Shown: positions 23,261 through 34,632 of the stretch, piece by piece
Position numbering within the stretch: position 1 is the first letter of the stretch
Layout: each line of letters begins with the position of its first letter
NCBI GenBank assembly: GCA_014529385.2
Contig: CM043943.1
Location: forward strand, 152,591,592 to 152,655,591
Source of the DNA: Adiantum capillus-veneris
Taxonomy: Eukaryota; Streptophyta; Polypodiopsida; Polypodiales; Pteridaceae
Length of the DNA stretch: 64,000 nucleotides
Direction: 5' to 3'
Translations under genes and position numbers: made by a program
Notes under the pieces: generated by a model
The model's input: the letters and a program-made list of their open reading frames with translations, nothing else
What the model was told of the DNA's origin: nothing
Database searches by the model: none

Positions 23261-24566
23261 TTGTTTGAAGGATTTGCATTCCTTTGGCACTCATATACCC
23301 AAGTCGGTAGTGCCACACTGCACTGTCAACTTCTGTAGTTGCTGCACAAGATGATGGTTGCGTGCTAACAGTACACAAGTAAAGTGTACCGACTTTTTCA
23401 CCCTTGGCAACCACCAAAGATCCCTTTGAGATCTTCCACCGTTTGTTTCCGAATGCAATGTTGTGACCTTCATCGTCCAATTGTCCTGTAGAGATCAAAT
23501 TTTTGCAAAGAGAAGGAACATGCCTAACATCTTTAAGCTTCCATTCATTTTCGTTAGCAGTTTTGACAGAAACTGTACCTTTGCCGACAATCTCACAAGC
23601 TTCATCGTCTCCCAAGTATACATACCCAAAATTACCTTTGGTGTATTCTTGGAAATGTTGCTTGTGTGGTGTCGCATGGAATGAAGCCCCAGAATCTACT
23701 ATCCAGGAATTAGACACATTGTCTAATGAGAGAATTAGAGCATCTTGCTCTACTTTACCTGCCACATTGGCCTCCGATGTTGGCTTGTTGTCTTGAGACT
23801 CTGTCTCCTTCTTCTTCTTGGAGCAACAATCCTTCTTGACGTGGCCCTTCTTGCCGCAATTCCAACATTCAAGAACTGACTTTGTGCGTGACTTGCTCCG
23901 CCTTGAACGATCACGACCCTTTTGGTTTTTGAACCTCTCCTTAAGCCTTCCTCTTGTTTCCACTGATAGTGCAGCACTTGATGATTCTCCTGTGCTTATC
24001 CTTCGCATTTCCTCGCTTAGGAGAACACCCACAACATCATCAAACTTAAGAGTATTTGTGCCAGAGATAGAATTACTTACAGCCATCACAAGGCTGTCCC
24101 AACTATCCGGTAGAGATGATAGTATAAGGAGAGCTCCCACTTCATCATCGAAATTGATTTTCACTGATCGAAGTTGACTTATGTTTGTGTTAAAGTCATT
24201 TAGGTGTTCTGCAACTGAACCATTCTCTGCCATCTTTAGATTGAACAAGCGCTTCATAAGAAATACCTTATTGGATGCCGATGGTTTCTCGTAGAAGTCG
24301 TCAAGTGACTTCATCAAGTCCTCCGTGGTCTTCATCTCCGAAACATTGAAGGCCACCGTTGATGCCAAGCTTAACCGGATTGTTCCCAGTGCCTTTCGAT
24401 CAAGGACAATCCATGATTCATCTGCCATTGTTGCGGGCTTCTTCGCAAGACCGCCTAGTGGCAAATAGAGGTCCTTCTGGTAGAGATAGTCTTCAATCTG
24501 CATCTTCCAATGTTGGTAGTTTTTTCCATTGAACTTCTCAATCTTGAGCTTCCCTTCCTCCGCCAT
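23261..24566 (-). pseudogene. Copia gag-protease polyprotein, N-terminal part
   Basis: Minus strand, from the ATG at 24,566 about 55 nt after the primer site. The gag (UBN2 type) contains KFNGKNYQHWKMQIEDYLYQ and HLNDFNTNISQLRSV. A zinc knuckle, CWNCGKKGHVKKDC, and basic region follow. The aspartic protease has WIVDSGASFHAT with catalytic Asp. The GAG_pre-integrase segment ends at WHYRLGYMSAKGMQ, where a MITE cuts the frame. About 440 codons are open, so this half has no nonsense changes. Confidence 0.9.
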
Positions 24567-24621
24567 AACTCCCACTCAATTCAAGGAATCCTTCCCTTGA
24601 GATAATTTAGCTACGAGCAAA

Positions 24622-24639
24622 CCTTGCTCTGATACCAGT
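24622..24639 (-). promoter_or_regulatory. Copia primer-binding site (initiator Met tRNA)
   Basis: Minus strand ACTGGTATCAGAGCAAGG immediately after the 5' LTR end; TGGTATCAGAGC is the standard plant Copia site. Confidence 0.95.
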
Positions 24640-25431
24640 TGTTAGGAAATAAGACGTAGCTAAATAGATAATTGACTAGATTACTTAATGGAGAGAGACA
24701 GATTTATATACACAAGATTATAGAGTAGAGAGAGAGAGAGAGAGTACACATGATATACGTGGTTCACCCAATGTGGGCTACGTCCACGGGAAAGCAGCCA
24801 CTCAATGGCTTTAGTACTTCAAAACAAGAAGTAGTTTACAAAGGGATTATACCCTTCATGGAGATCCCGCCTTGCTTCACTCTCACCACCTCACACTCAC
24901 CTTGTTGCATCAAATTCACACTATGAAATGTGTGTAGAAATGGCCTCCTTTTATAGGCCAAAAGGGCTGCCCTCTCTTATGAGAGACAGCCATGTGTAGC
25001 CGCCCTTGTGTAAATAAGTCCAAATCGGACCCTCCAATCCGCCCATGTATGGCCGCCCTTGAGAAGACAAGTCCGCTTTTGAATTCGGCCACCGGCCACC
25101 GGCCATTGACTTCCGACCACCGGCCACCAGCCATTGACTTCCGACCACCGGCCATCGGCCATTGACTACCGGCCACCGGCCAACCGAACGGTTGTTTTCC
25201 GACCACTTTCCAGCCGCCGTCCGGCCATAATATTCCGGCGAAAAAAAAAGTCTCGGGGGCCTCCGCCCCCGAGGCGTTTAAAGTTGTTCCTGATTCTTGT
25301 CCATGAAAATTTTGGTTTCCGGTGAGTGATTTTCCTTCACGCATGATGGCTTCTCCTCATAATGGGGGCCTTACAAATGTGCGCTTTTACCACAGAAAAT
25401 TACAAGGGTAAATCAGGCTCTATACTTAACA
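24640..25431 (-). repeat. 5' LTR of the Copia element (792 bp)
   Basis: Near-identical to 19,626-20,375 apart from one extra minisatellite unit and a replaced stretch at about 25,242-25,278. That stretch holds a perfect GC-rich hairpin (CTCGGGGGC / GCCCCCGAG). Contains (GA)n at 24,727. Confidence 0.9.
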
Positions 25432-27535
25432 GATTCATCCTCACAACAAAGTGGAAGCAAGTCTGCTAAGACAACACCGAAAGGAGAAGTAGTTGTAAGC
25501 CAGGAGCAGCTTGTAGAGGAAGTGCTAAAAAAGATTAACCTGTACGCCAAACCTCAGGCTAAATAGCCCAAGTGGTGTGCTAATGAACAAAAATGGACAA
25601 ACCATGGGACGAAGGAATGTTATTATAACAAGGGGGATGTGAGAGAACGACCTTACGCTCCCCAGGCTCAGGTAGCATCTCCTCAACTTCCACCGATGCC
25701 TAGGTATCAAGCAGGCAACCTACCAGGACCTGTAGGTGTAGAAAGACCACAACCAGTGTTGGGGCAACAACCACCCCTACTAAGATTACGACCAGTCGGC
25801 ATAAGATACACACCAACAATAACCGAACCAGAAGAGAAGGCTTTGGTGCCTATGCATGCATATTATGAAGATCCCAATGGATATGTTGCAAATCCTGTCT
25901 ATTATCCACCGGAAGAACCCTCAATGCCAGAACCATGGAGCATGATGCGAGGTGCAGGACCACCAGCAGTTTCACAAGCAGCATGAGAAAGAAGATATAG
26001 CTTGGATGAACGAACATTGTTGTTCATAGCCAACGGAGGCATGGGCGGGTAGAGACATGCATACCAACAAAGAGGAGCTCATGGAGCACCTCAACAACCT
26101 AAGGGACCCTGCTACAAGTGTGGTGGAGACCATTGGCTAAGAGACTGTCCTCATGATGAAATCATTAGAGTCAATGCATATTGCACCGAGTGTGCAATTA
26201 CTCATTTAATTCCTGATTGCCCTAAGAACTCGAGCAAAGAAGCAAAAACTACCTTGAACATGCTGGAAGCAGTGCCTTCCAGTGGAGGGTCAGAAAACGA
26301 GACAATAATACCTATTCAGGCAGTGACACGAGCCCAAGCTCAAAGAATGACGAACGAACCCATAATTGAAGAGCCAAAAACCGATGCCCCAAGTTTAGAA
26401 AGGAAAAATCAGACAAGCAGTTGGAAAGCTAGAAAGGCGCGTATGAAAGCCAGGAGAGAATAAGAGCAAACGGCTCTATTCGAGAAGTTAAAACACACAA
26501 AGGATAGATTAGAGCGGTTAGAGGATTTAGCTAGTCTAAGATCACACACTGCGGCAACCATAGCACCCAAGGAAATAACAGAACCCAAAAGTGCAGGATC
26601 GGGAGGATCAGTGTTGGCAGAAAAGGTAAATGAGCAGTTAGACGCACTTTTAAAAGCCTATGAAGCCAGACTCAAGAACAACCAAACCCAAGAGCCAAGA
26701 TGGATGACGTATCCATATGCAAAAATAGAAAAACAGAGGTTGGAAATGTGTCGAAAGATGATTGAAACAACTCAAACCTTGATAAGATGATTGAAACAGC
26801 TCAATCCTTGATAGAAAACCCGCTTGGTAAACCTGCAAGTTGGCATGAATTACCAGCTCCAACCCCTATCAAACCAACTTTAGAGAAACAAGTAGAAATG
26901 AAGGAAAGACTCACGAATTCCTCTAAGTATAGGGAAGAGCCTATCATAGTGCCAAATACAACAGATGAGACAAGTGATGGTTTCCAGCCTAAAACATTGG
27001 TAGAAATGGGTAGAGATTGTAACGGTCTAGATGACCTGTGGTTGGAAGCAAATTCGTGATGCCAACAAAGCTAACAGGGTGAGTTACCACATGAATAGCA
27101 CGAGAAAAGAGTAAAATGAGATCTTACCTCCTATTGAAGAATTTGAGGCAAGATCACAAATGAACTTTGATATACATTCGCAAGTGGGAGACCAGGGATC
27201 AATTAGTTCAGGGCACAACCAACTAGACTCACTAAAAACTCTACCCTCTTACCTAGGAGAGTATGAGGCCAAGTCTGAGGTGAGAGCAATCCCATCCCAA
27301 AGACTTTCTTCTAACAGAGTGATGGATTCACAAGGGTTGATTGAGTTGCTGTCCACCCCTGTGGCATGCACAATCACATTAGCCGAACTCTTGAGGCTGC
27401 GGCCAAACATGTGGACCACAATAGGCAAATGCTTAGAAAAATTTTGAGTAAAAGATCCCAGCTCGAAGCTTCAAGAAGGGATCAGAGAATTGGACAAGAC
27501 TCAACTAAACACTAGGCCAATACCTTTAAACAAGG

Positions 27536-28282
27536 TTGGAGAATACTGCGAGGGAGAAGATGGAAACACCACGCTGCCCAGTAGAATTCCAAGGAGTAGT
27601 TTCCAAAGCTATTCTTGACAGCGGAGCAGGAGTCGCTATAGCCACCAAGGAAATACTGAAAAAACGGGGAAAACCGGCTTTGAGAGCTACCAGAATGAAA
27701 TTGCAATTGGCATATGGGTTCATGGAAAAGCCTCTAGGACTCTTAGAAAAAGTAACTTTCACCTCGTGCAGAATCGAGTATGAGCATACATTTGCAATAG
27801 TCGATTTCGACAAAAAGAACAATTACGAGATCATCTTGGGAAGACCATTCATGAGACAATTAAAGATGGTCCAGGATTGGGGTTACGACCACATATACCT
27901 CAGACATGGCAAGACTACAACCAAAATACATCTAAAAGACCATAGCTACAAAGACGTGAACCAGACACCAGTGGAAGAGTTTGATTCAGCTACATTGGCA
28001 GGGTCCGAACTCCCAGCCGGGTTAGGGGAAAAAAAAGATCTATGGATGTGCAGAACATCACATTGTGGGAGCTTAAAAAGAGAGGAATGTGTCTTAGAAA
28101 GAGCTATCGAGGACAAGGATTATATTCCGGAACCTTTTTCTGAAGATGCCTTGGAACCTCTGGAATGGGAACACATACTAGCAACATTGGATGCATGTAC
28201 CATTATAGATAGTCCAACGACAAAATTTTGCGATAAGGATGGCTATTATGTGCTACCCTATTTCATGGTAAGCCTTATATGA
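27536..28282 (+). pseudogene. Gypsy aspartic protease region
   Basis: Open frame of about 248 codons without an own ATG at its start; it should be translated as part of gag-pol. The active-site motif is AILDSGAGVAIATKE, followed by the flap-like region and YEIILGRPFMRQL, the usual second motif (I.LGRPF) of retrotransposon proteases. It ends in a TGA at 28,280. It is in the same frame as the RT downstream, so gag and pol are in different frames as the sequence stands. Confidence 0.75.
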
Positions 28283-28492
28283 TGAGGAGATGAGATTGTA
28301 GAACCACCAGAACAAGAAGAGTTTTATAACTCCTCTGAGCATCGAGAGGTAAATAACGATGCAGATAATGAGTGTTCAGACAGCTCAAGCGAGCGTGGGG
28401 AGAAAACAACGAATATCAAGTTTTATGAAAGTTTTGCCAATCAGCACCCTAGACGCCAAGAACGCTATAGGAGAAAACGAGCAGAAAACAAA

Positions 28493-30118
28493 ATGAGAGA
28501 TAACCTGATGCCCAGGATAAAAGATAAAACTCACTATCTAATGCTTGTCCTAGCAGAGGATTGTGTAAAAGACCAAATATCAGGAAGATTCTCGAGAGTG
28601 CGAAGGGAACGGATGCAAGAGGAAATAAAACAAGTACGAAAAAATAAAACAGAAACAAAATCAAAAAAATCTCAAAAATCAAAACAAGAAACAACAAAAG
28701 ACCCAGAGTGGACCAAATTGGAGCGTAAAAAGAAATACCAAGAACTAAAACAGTCTTTACGAGAGGTATGGACTACTGAGGGAGAAAGTGATGGTAAGGA
28801 GGAGTCAGAAAAAGGAAACATGAATGTACCATCACACTATTGGAAATTCCCCATCTAGGACAGAAAAATCATAATGACACCACCAGTCAGGGAAAGAATA
28901 AACCAGGAATATTACGATGGGCCGGAAAATGCAAAATGGATAGACCTCGCTGAACTGGGTGAAAAGCCTCAGCCGCTCTATATCGCAACTGATTTAGAGC
29001 CTGAAGAAGAAGAACAGTTAACACAACTTCTCAAGAAGTATAAAGATGTGTTTGCATGGTCCTACAAAGACCTCAAAGGAGTTGATCCATCGATATGCCA
29101 ACATACAATTCCTTTGAAATCAGATGCCAAACCTAGCAAACAGCGTCCTTATACATATAATGACACATTTACTAAACGAATCAAAGAAGAGATTGACAAG
29201 CTGATGGATGCCGGATTCATCTATGAAATCGAACATATAGATTGGGTGTCACCCATTGTGGTAGTCCCCAAAAAGAACGAAAAGCTGCGAGTGTGTGTGA
29301 ACCTCAAAAAGGTAAATGTAGCCACCATGAGGGATAATTATCCCTTGCCGATCACAGAACATGTACTTGAGAGGGTGGCCGAGAAACGGGCTTATTCCTT
29401 TCTAGATGGGTTTTCAGGGTATAACCAATTGGCAATTGCAATAGAGGATCAACACAAAATAGCGTTTGCCACAAAATGGGGAATACATGCGTATAGAGTT
29501 ATGCCTTTTGGCTTAACCAATGCCCTAGCTACCTTTCAGAGGTTAATGACGCACGTGTTCAAATAATACCTGAAAATATTCTTAGAAATATATATGGATG
29601 ATCTTTGTGTACACTCTCTTCTATGAGAGGAACATATTGACCATTTACAAAAGGTATTTGAGAATTACAGAACATATCGAATCTATCTTAACCCGAAAAA
29701 GTGCATTTTTATGGTTAGGCAAGGCCACCTCTTAAGACATATTGTCTCAAGAAATGGCATAACCACTGACCTAGACAAAATCAAAGTCATAGTAGACCTG
29801 TCTAGGCCTATTAACGCAAAACAAGTGCAATCCTTTATGGGACACTACGGATATTATCAAAGATTCATATATATGTATGCAGTCATCGCACAACCTCTGT
29901 ATTGTTTGTTAATCAGTTTCGACTGGACTGAGGAGTGTGAAACTTCATTCCAAAAGCTTAAGGAAAACCTTGTATCAGCACCGATACTTAAGGCACCAGA
30001 TTGGGAAAAGATATTCCATGTTCACATTGATGCATCTGCATATGCAATCGGGAGTATTTTGGCTCAACTTGGAGATGGAACAATGGATTTCCCAGTTTGT
30101 TATGCAAGCGAGAGTTAA
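28493..30118 (+). pseudogene. Gypsy reverse transcriptase
   Basis: After a Lys/Glu-rich linker (28,493-28,858) the RT runs in one frame. It includes DVFAWSYKDLKGVDPSICQH, the fingers KLMDAGFIYEIEHIDWVSP, VVVPKKNEKLRVCVN, FLDGFSGYNQL and RVMPFGLTNA. After a stop at 29,564 comes IYMDDLCVHS with catalytic DD. Further stops are at 28,856 and 29,619. The connection and the start of RNase H follow (FQKLKENLVSAPIL, HVHIDASAYAIGSILAQ). The motifs are standard for Ty3/Gypsy; the enzyme is not encoded intact. Confidence 0.85.
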
Positions 30119-30600
30119 ACAATGCAGAAAAGAACTATACAAACACTGAAAGAGAGGGGTTAGGAATGATTTATTCTATAAAGAAATTTCGGCATTATTT
30201 GCTCGCAAACGAATTTGTGTTCTTCACAGATCATCAAGCTCTTTTGTATCTGGTAAATAAACCATGAAATACTGGGAGAATTGTACGCTGGTTTATTATA
30301 TTGCTAGAGTTTGATTTCACAGTGGTGGTCAAAAAGGGTAAAACACATCTATGGGCGGATCATCTTTCAAGGCTACAAAACGGGGAAGCTCCTGAAGGAA
30401 TAGATGATGACATACCTGATGCTTATCTTTTCAATATTGAAATGATACCCAAATGGTCTCAAGAAATTGTTAGCATTCTTTCCTTTGGAGGTAGATTTGA
30501 TATCAAGGAAGACAGATTCAAACAACAAACAATTCGACAAACAAAAAACTTCCAGTTGATTGCAGAAAGGCTGTATCATCTAGGATCGGACTAGATTCTA
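30119..30600 (+). pseudogene. Gypsy RNase H, frameshifted
   Basis: Across a 1-nt frame change near 30,112 the text continues LNNAEKNYTNTEREGLGMIY, FRHYLLANEFVFFTDHQAL and, after a TGA at 30,266, WFIILLEFDFTVVVKKGK and ADHLSRL. This is the Gypsy RNase H core and tether. The catalytic Asp of TDHQAL and the DASAYAIG Asp upstream are present. No second (archaeal-type) RNase H is visible. Confidence 0.8.
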
Positions 30601-30603
30601 CAA

Positions 30604-31845
30604 TTGTGTCTAAATCCGGAGGAATTCGAGTGTTATCTTGAAGAAGCACACGTCCAAGATTGTGGATTTCATTGTTCAACAATGAAAACACACCAGAGAC
30701 TAAAGAAATTAGGGGTTTATTGGCCAACTATGTATGCTGACACACATGCGTATGTTAACAATTTTACTATATGTAGTGCCAAACGACCAGTGGATCATGC
30801 GACATTGTTTCAGGTAAACATTGCACCTACATGGAGTCAATATATCATTGATTTCTTAACAACAAGGACATTTCCTGAAAACATAACAAAAGCACGAAAA
30901 AGGGCTATAGAGCTGGAGGCTCGCGACTTTAATTTAATTGGGAACCAACTCTATAAGCGAGGAAAGGACAATCAACTTAGAATCTGTGCAAGTGAAAATG
31001 AATACCTGCTGATTCTAGAAACGCACATGGAGGCGTAAGTGGAGGCCATTTTTCAGGCGATAAGATGAAAAAAATTGTCTTAACCGCAGGAATATGGTGG
31101 CCTACATTGCATATGGATGCTGAGGAGTTTGTAAAGCGTTGTGACGCATATCAGCGCACCAAGGTGCCGATAAAGAGAGATGAGATGCCACTACGACCAA
31201 TGATGGGAGCAAGGGCATTTGCAAAATGGGGCATTGATTTTGTGGGGCCTATTTCACCCCTTGCATATCGCACCCATATAGCCCAATATATCATTGTGGC
31301 TACGGACTATCTCACAAAATGGGCGGAAGCCAAGGCAACACAAAAAGCAGACGCAAGAACCACTGCACAATTTTTGTATGAGAATGTCTTTGTGCGATAC
31401 GGCTTACTAATAGAAATTGTCAGTGATCGAGGAACAAATTTTCTTAATGAAGTCAAAGCAACCAAAGAAAAGCATTTGGATCCCGAAACCAAAGCAACAG
31501 GAACTCCCTTCAGTACAAGCACCATGGGGAGGCAGACACATACTACATATGAAACCGGCAAACCGATCTATGTACATTGCCGCGGAAGTAGCAATAAACC
31601 TACAAAAACCTCCAAAGCAAAGCTACAAATGGAAAGCAAAAGAGACAAAGCCTATGGCCAATTCCACCACAAAAATTCTCTCCAAGGAGACGACTACAGC
31701 CATATCGACAATAGAGACAAACCAAGCGACTTTTGCAAGAATGACGATCAAACAAAGAGCGGTAGAGTTACAACTTTTACTTGCAAAGAAAATCCGCCAA
31801 CCAAATCAACAACAAACAGGAAACCTCGACGGTGAATACCAATAA
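30604..31845 (+). pseudogene. Gypsy integrase with doubled zinc-binding module and lost C-terminus
   Basis: A first H2C2-like module (AHVQDCGFHCSTMKTHQRLK ... LGVYWPTMYADTHAYV ... CSAKRP) is followed 70 residues later by a second (THMEA, GGHFSGDKMKKIV, GIWWPTLHMDAEEF, CDAYQRTK). They are separated by the usual tether FPENITKARKRAIELEARDF. The core starts WGIDFVGPISP (first Asp) and reaches IVSDRGTNFLNEV (second Asp) at about 31,440. Homology then stops and a Lys/Thr/Gln-rich tail runs to 31,845. The third catalytic residue (Glu) and C-terminal domain are absent. A frame change at about 31,028 separates the modules. Confidence 0.75.
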
Positions 31846-32013
31846 GCATATTGCTTATACCCTCCTCTTGCACAACATTAATTTTTCCATGCATTGATCG
31901 AGTATGTATCACGTATGGCCACATTACACGGCCAAGCATTATCATGATTTTTTAAACCCATGCAGGGCACATACACCGAGGTGATATCTTGTCGTCCGAG
32001 AGGACTCCGGCTA

Positions 32014-32030
32014 GGAGGGGGGGAGGCATT
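32014..32030 (+). promoter_or_regulatory. Second polypurine-like tract downstream of pol
   Basis: CTAGGAGGGGGGGAG resembles the tract at 38,121-38,137 (AACAAGGAGGGGGGGAG). No LTR copy follows that matches 15,113-16,011. It may be an internal plus-strand primer, or mark the end of a separate pol-bearing element. Confidence 0.4.
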
Positions 32031-32853
32031 CTCAAATGCGGACCCAATGGCAGAAAGAGCAAAAAAGGGCATGTTTTTTGACTATTTTTAAGGGTTGTTG
32101 TTTGATTGCAAAATTTTCTGGACTAACCCAAGTACATATGCCCTTATACAGTATGAATCTACAAGTATATGGGGCCAAACACCAAATCAAGCCCCTAGGT
32201 GTGTGTATATAAGTAAAAATAGCCATTTTTCGGGCAAAATATTGGTAAAACAAAGAAATACGGCCATAAAAATTGCATGTGAGTGTATATAGTGTTTTGT
32301 AGTGATGTTTTGATTTATTGTGATTTTTGGGGATGTTTTGGGTTTAATTTGCTATTTTTATTTTAATTTTACTAATTTTTGGCAGAAAAACTTCAAAAAT
32401 ACAAAAAGAAGGTGAAAAACTTTCGTAATGAAAAACAAAAAATATGGGGATGATCAGTGACTATAGGACATCCTATGGTACAATGGGGTGCAATTATGTG
32501 AATGGAGCGGAAAGCGCATTTTGACCAGATTTTGATCGAAACGTCAAATTTCTCATAAACTGGGCAAATGGAGTCCAAATCGAGAAATTTTTGAGCCTAA
32601 ACCGCATCTCGCAAGAAGTTGGGAGACACATATCAAATTTCACGTTCATTTTAAGCTCATCTCTACTATTGACTTTTGAGAGAGAGCTCCTGCCATCTAG
32701 AGCGAATGGGACTTCTAGTAGCTTCTATGACGCGCACGACCACCCGACAGGTTCCAGACATGAGAGGTAGGCTCACCACCTTGAGCTTTTTGCGCATGTT
32801 TGTTGTTTTGTCGCGAAAACTAGCGTAGGGTTCACACGGGAAGAGGGCAGTAG

Positions 32854-32949
32854 AGACCTACATGTAGAAGTGACCACCTAACGGCTAACCCAAAAGCAAT
32901 AAGACCTACATGTAGAAGTGACCACCTAACGGCTAACCCAAAAGCAATG
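32854..32949 (+). repeat. 48-bp tandem duplication
   Basis: Two adjacent copies (32,854-32,901, 32,902-32,949) beginning AGACCTACATGTAGAAGTGA differ only in the last base. A recent slippage event. Confidence 0.95.
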
Positions 32950-33630
32950 AGACTTCATCGGCGGCTTACCCTAGCATAGGAGATCACTTTTGGATGACCA
33001 AAGGTAGTAGAAAACCATCGGGAAAAACCCTAATTCCTAGAGCCCCGCAAGAGGCCACCATGGGAAATCTGCGGAAAGGCGCCCAAATGCTACCAAAACT
33101 CATGGGTAGGAGCATCTCGACATGATCGACAAATCTATATAGCCCACATGGCCATTCAGTGACCCGAAGCGGCACTAAACTTCAGAAATGGCATCAGACA
33201 CACAAAGCGTCAAAAAGCTCTCGCGGCCAAACCGCATATTCGTTTGCCACCAAACTTCACGAGCGGCTTTCCTAGACCATCAACAACCAAGTCCTATGGT
33301 GGTAGACCACCACAAGTCATCGACGACATGAAAACGCAACCACGAGTGCTTCCAGAGCGACAAATTGCCAAATGGAGCTCTGGTGAAGCCAAAGTCGACA
33401 AAAACCATATGGAAAACAACCCAAGGAACCGTGAAGCTATGGAGACCAACATCAAGAAATTTCATCGCCGAAAAGCACTCCAAGAGTCAGAAAACGGCTC
33501 GGAGGCTCTGAAATCCACACAAGGATTTTCTTTCTATCAATTTGACTTTTTTGTTGAAATAATGCTTAAAAGGGACTCAGGGGGGCTCAAGGTAGGCACT
33601 AATAGTCTTCCAATGAAAATTTGATCAGGA

Positions 33631-34466
33631 GACATCCTACGCGTAGGATGTCTCAAGGCCAAATCGGGCACCAAACGTACAACTTCTGAATAGCCTGTAC
33701 ATGCTAGCCACCAAGTTTCATCACATTTGGACAAAAATTGACCTCATATGCATCAAAAAATGCAAAGTTAGAGCATAGAGGCAATAATGGGCCATAGACC
33801 TACCAAAACTTGTCCAAATCAAATGAAACTTGCACAATATACTGTGGGGTCACAAATGAAAAATGATGAAATAGACATCCTACGCGTAGGATGTCTAAAT
33901 GACCAAATTGGCCCCTAGCTGATATTTTTCAGTTCCAGATCTCTTTATGACACTTTTATAAGCCCATATATCAAGTTTCGAGCCATTCCCATCACATTTG
34001 GCCCCCAACACCTCCAAGATGCACTTTTTGAGCCCAAAAACACTACACATGGTCTTACCAACACCAATTCTTGTCCAAATCAAAATCCAAGAGCAGGGAC
34101 ATGTTCCACATGCCAAGAGCTACCTACATAACCAATTTCAACCTATTTTTATGAAAAAGACATACTACGCGTAGGATGTCTCCAGCATGATTTTGACTTA
34201 CTATGCAAGAAATGACCTCATGGGAGCCATTACCATGGTGCAAGAAGCTCATATATCAAACTTTCAACCCATTTGAATATCATTTGCCACATGTTGTGGA
34301 CATCCTACCCAATTTGTAAGCCAAAAGCCCAAATCTGCCCAAAAATGCACTTTTTGATGCCCAAACCCAATTCCAACCACATAGCCATGTTGCACAGGCC
34401 AAGGGCCACCAGCCTGCCAAGTTTGACCAAAAACTAATGAAATAGACGTCCTACGCGTAGGATGCC
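33631..34466. repeat. Four palindromes with half-site GACATCCTACG (3' set)
   Basis: Copies: 33,631-33,652 (perfect), 33,874-33,895 (perfect, extendable to 26 nt with flanking TA), 34,159-34,180 (one mismatch) and 34,445-34,466 (two changes). Spacings are 243, 285 and 286 bp. The palindromic core CTACGCGTAG is kept in all four. Confidence 0.95.
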
Positions 34467-34632
34467 TAAATGATAAATTTTGGCGAGAATGATACTGTGA
34501 GCACATGCACAGTTTCCCTAGTTCCTTTTAAGTTTTATTTTCAATTTTCAATTCATTTGGATAGTTAGAACTCAGTTTCTCAGCTAATATGGACAAAACG
34601 ATAACTTCGGACTAGTGAGTGCAACAAGATCT

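Larger units (their letters stand above)
19626..25431 (-). mobile_element. Ty1/Copia retrotransposon inserted in Gypsy gag
   Basis: Complete element on the minus strand: 5' LTR 24,640-25,431, primer site, gag, protease, integrase, RT, RNase H, polypurine tract, 3' LTR 19,626-20,375. The primer site contains TGGTATCAGAGC exactly. Domain order (integrase before RT) defines Copia. Flanks TATTC (19,621-19,625) and GATTC (25,432-25,436) are a 5-bp target duplication with one change. The coding region is nearly readable but has two nonsense changes, a frameshift in integrase and a 259-bp MITE in the pre-integrase region. LTRs differ mainly by tandem-repeat length. A fairly young but inactive copy. 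Confidence 0.9.
18511..27059 (+). pseudogene. Gypsy gag with two zinc knuckles, split by a Copia insertion
   Basis: From ATG at 18,511 one frame runs to 19,625, resumes after the Copia element at 25,437 and continues to about 26,790. Removing the insert plus one target duplication (5,811 bp, a multiple of 3) restores the frame exactly. The capsid-like region holds DPRDHVAAFVRVIRAEEV and EEDAATWFDYVERRDFES (Retrotrans_gag pattern). Two knuckles follow: CYKCGGDHWLRDCP (about 26,110) and YCTECAITHLIPDCP (about 26,176). In-frame stops lie at 18,769, 18,838, 18,931, 19,405, 19,453, 25,564, 25,984, 26,050 and 26,461. Gag would package the element's RNA; this copy cannot. Confidence 0.7.
31846..34632 (+). 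other. Long non-coding segment of the giant Gypsy element
   Basis: 2.8 kb between pol and the accessory ORFs. It holds a purine tract (CTAGGAGGGGGGGAG near 32,014), a TATA-like GTGTATATAAGTA (32,205), a 48-bp tandem duplication (32,854-32,949) and four palindromes (33,631, 33,874, 34,159, 34,445). Flanks of the palindromes share phrases such as CCAAATTTG/CACATTTGG and CAAGTTTC, suggesting an eroded ~285-bp tandem repeat. ORF 33,244-33,624 is open but unrecognised and probably fortuitous. Confidence 0.6.

Noticed and set aside
19902-25344. ORFs rich in Gly-Arg-Trp-Pro-Val within the Copia LTRs
   Set aside because: They are read-through of the CCGGCCA minisatellite in non-coding LTR sequence and occur in several frames.
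33244-33624. 126-codon ORF downstream of pol
   Set aside because: No motif, composition like the surrounding non-coding segment, and no second copy to compare.
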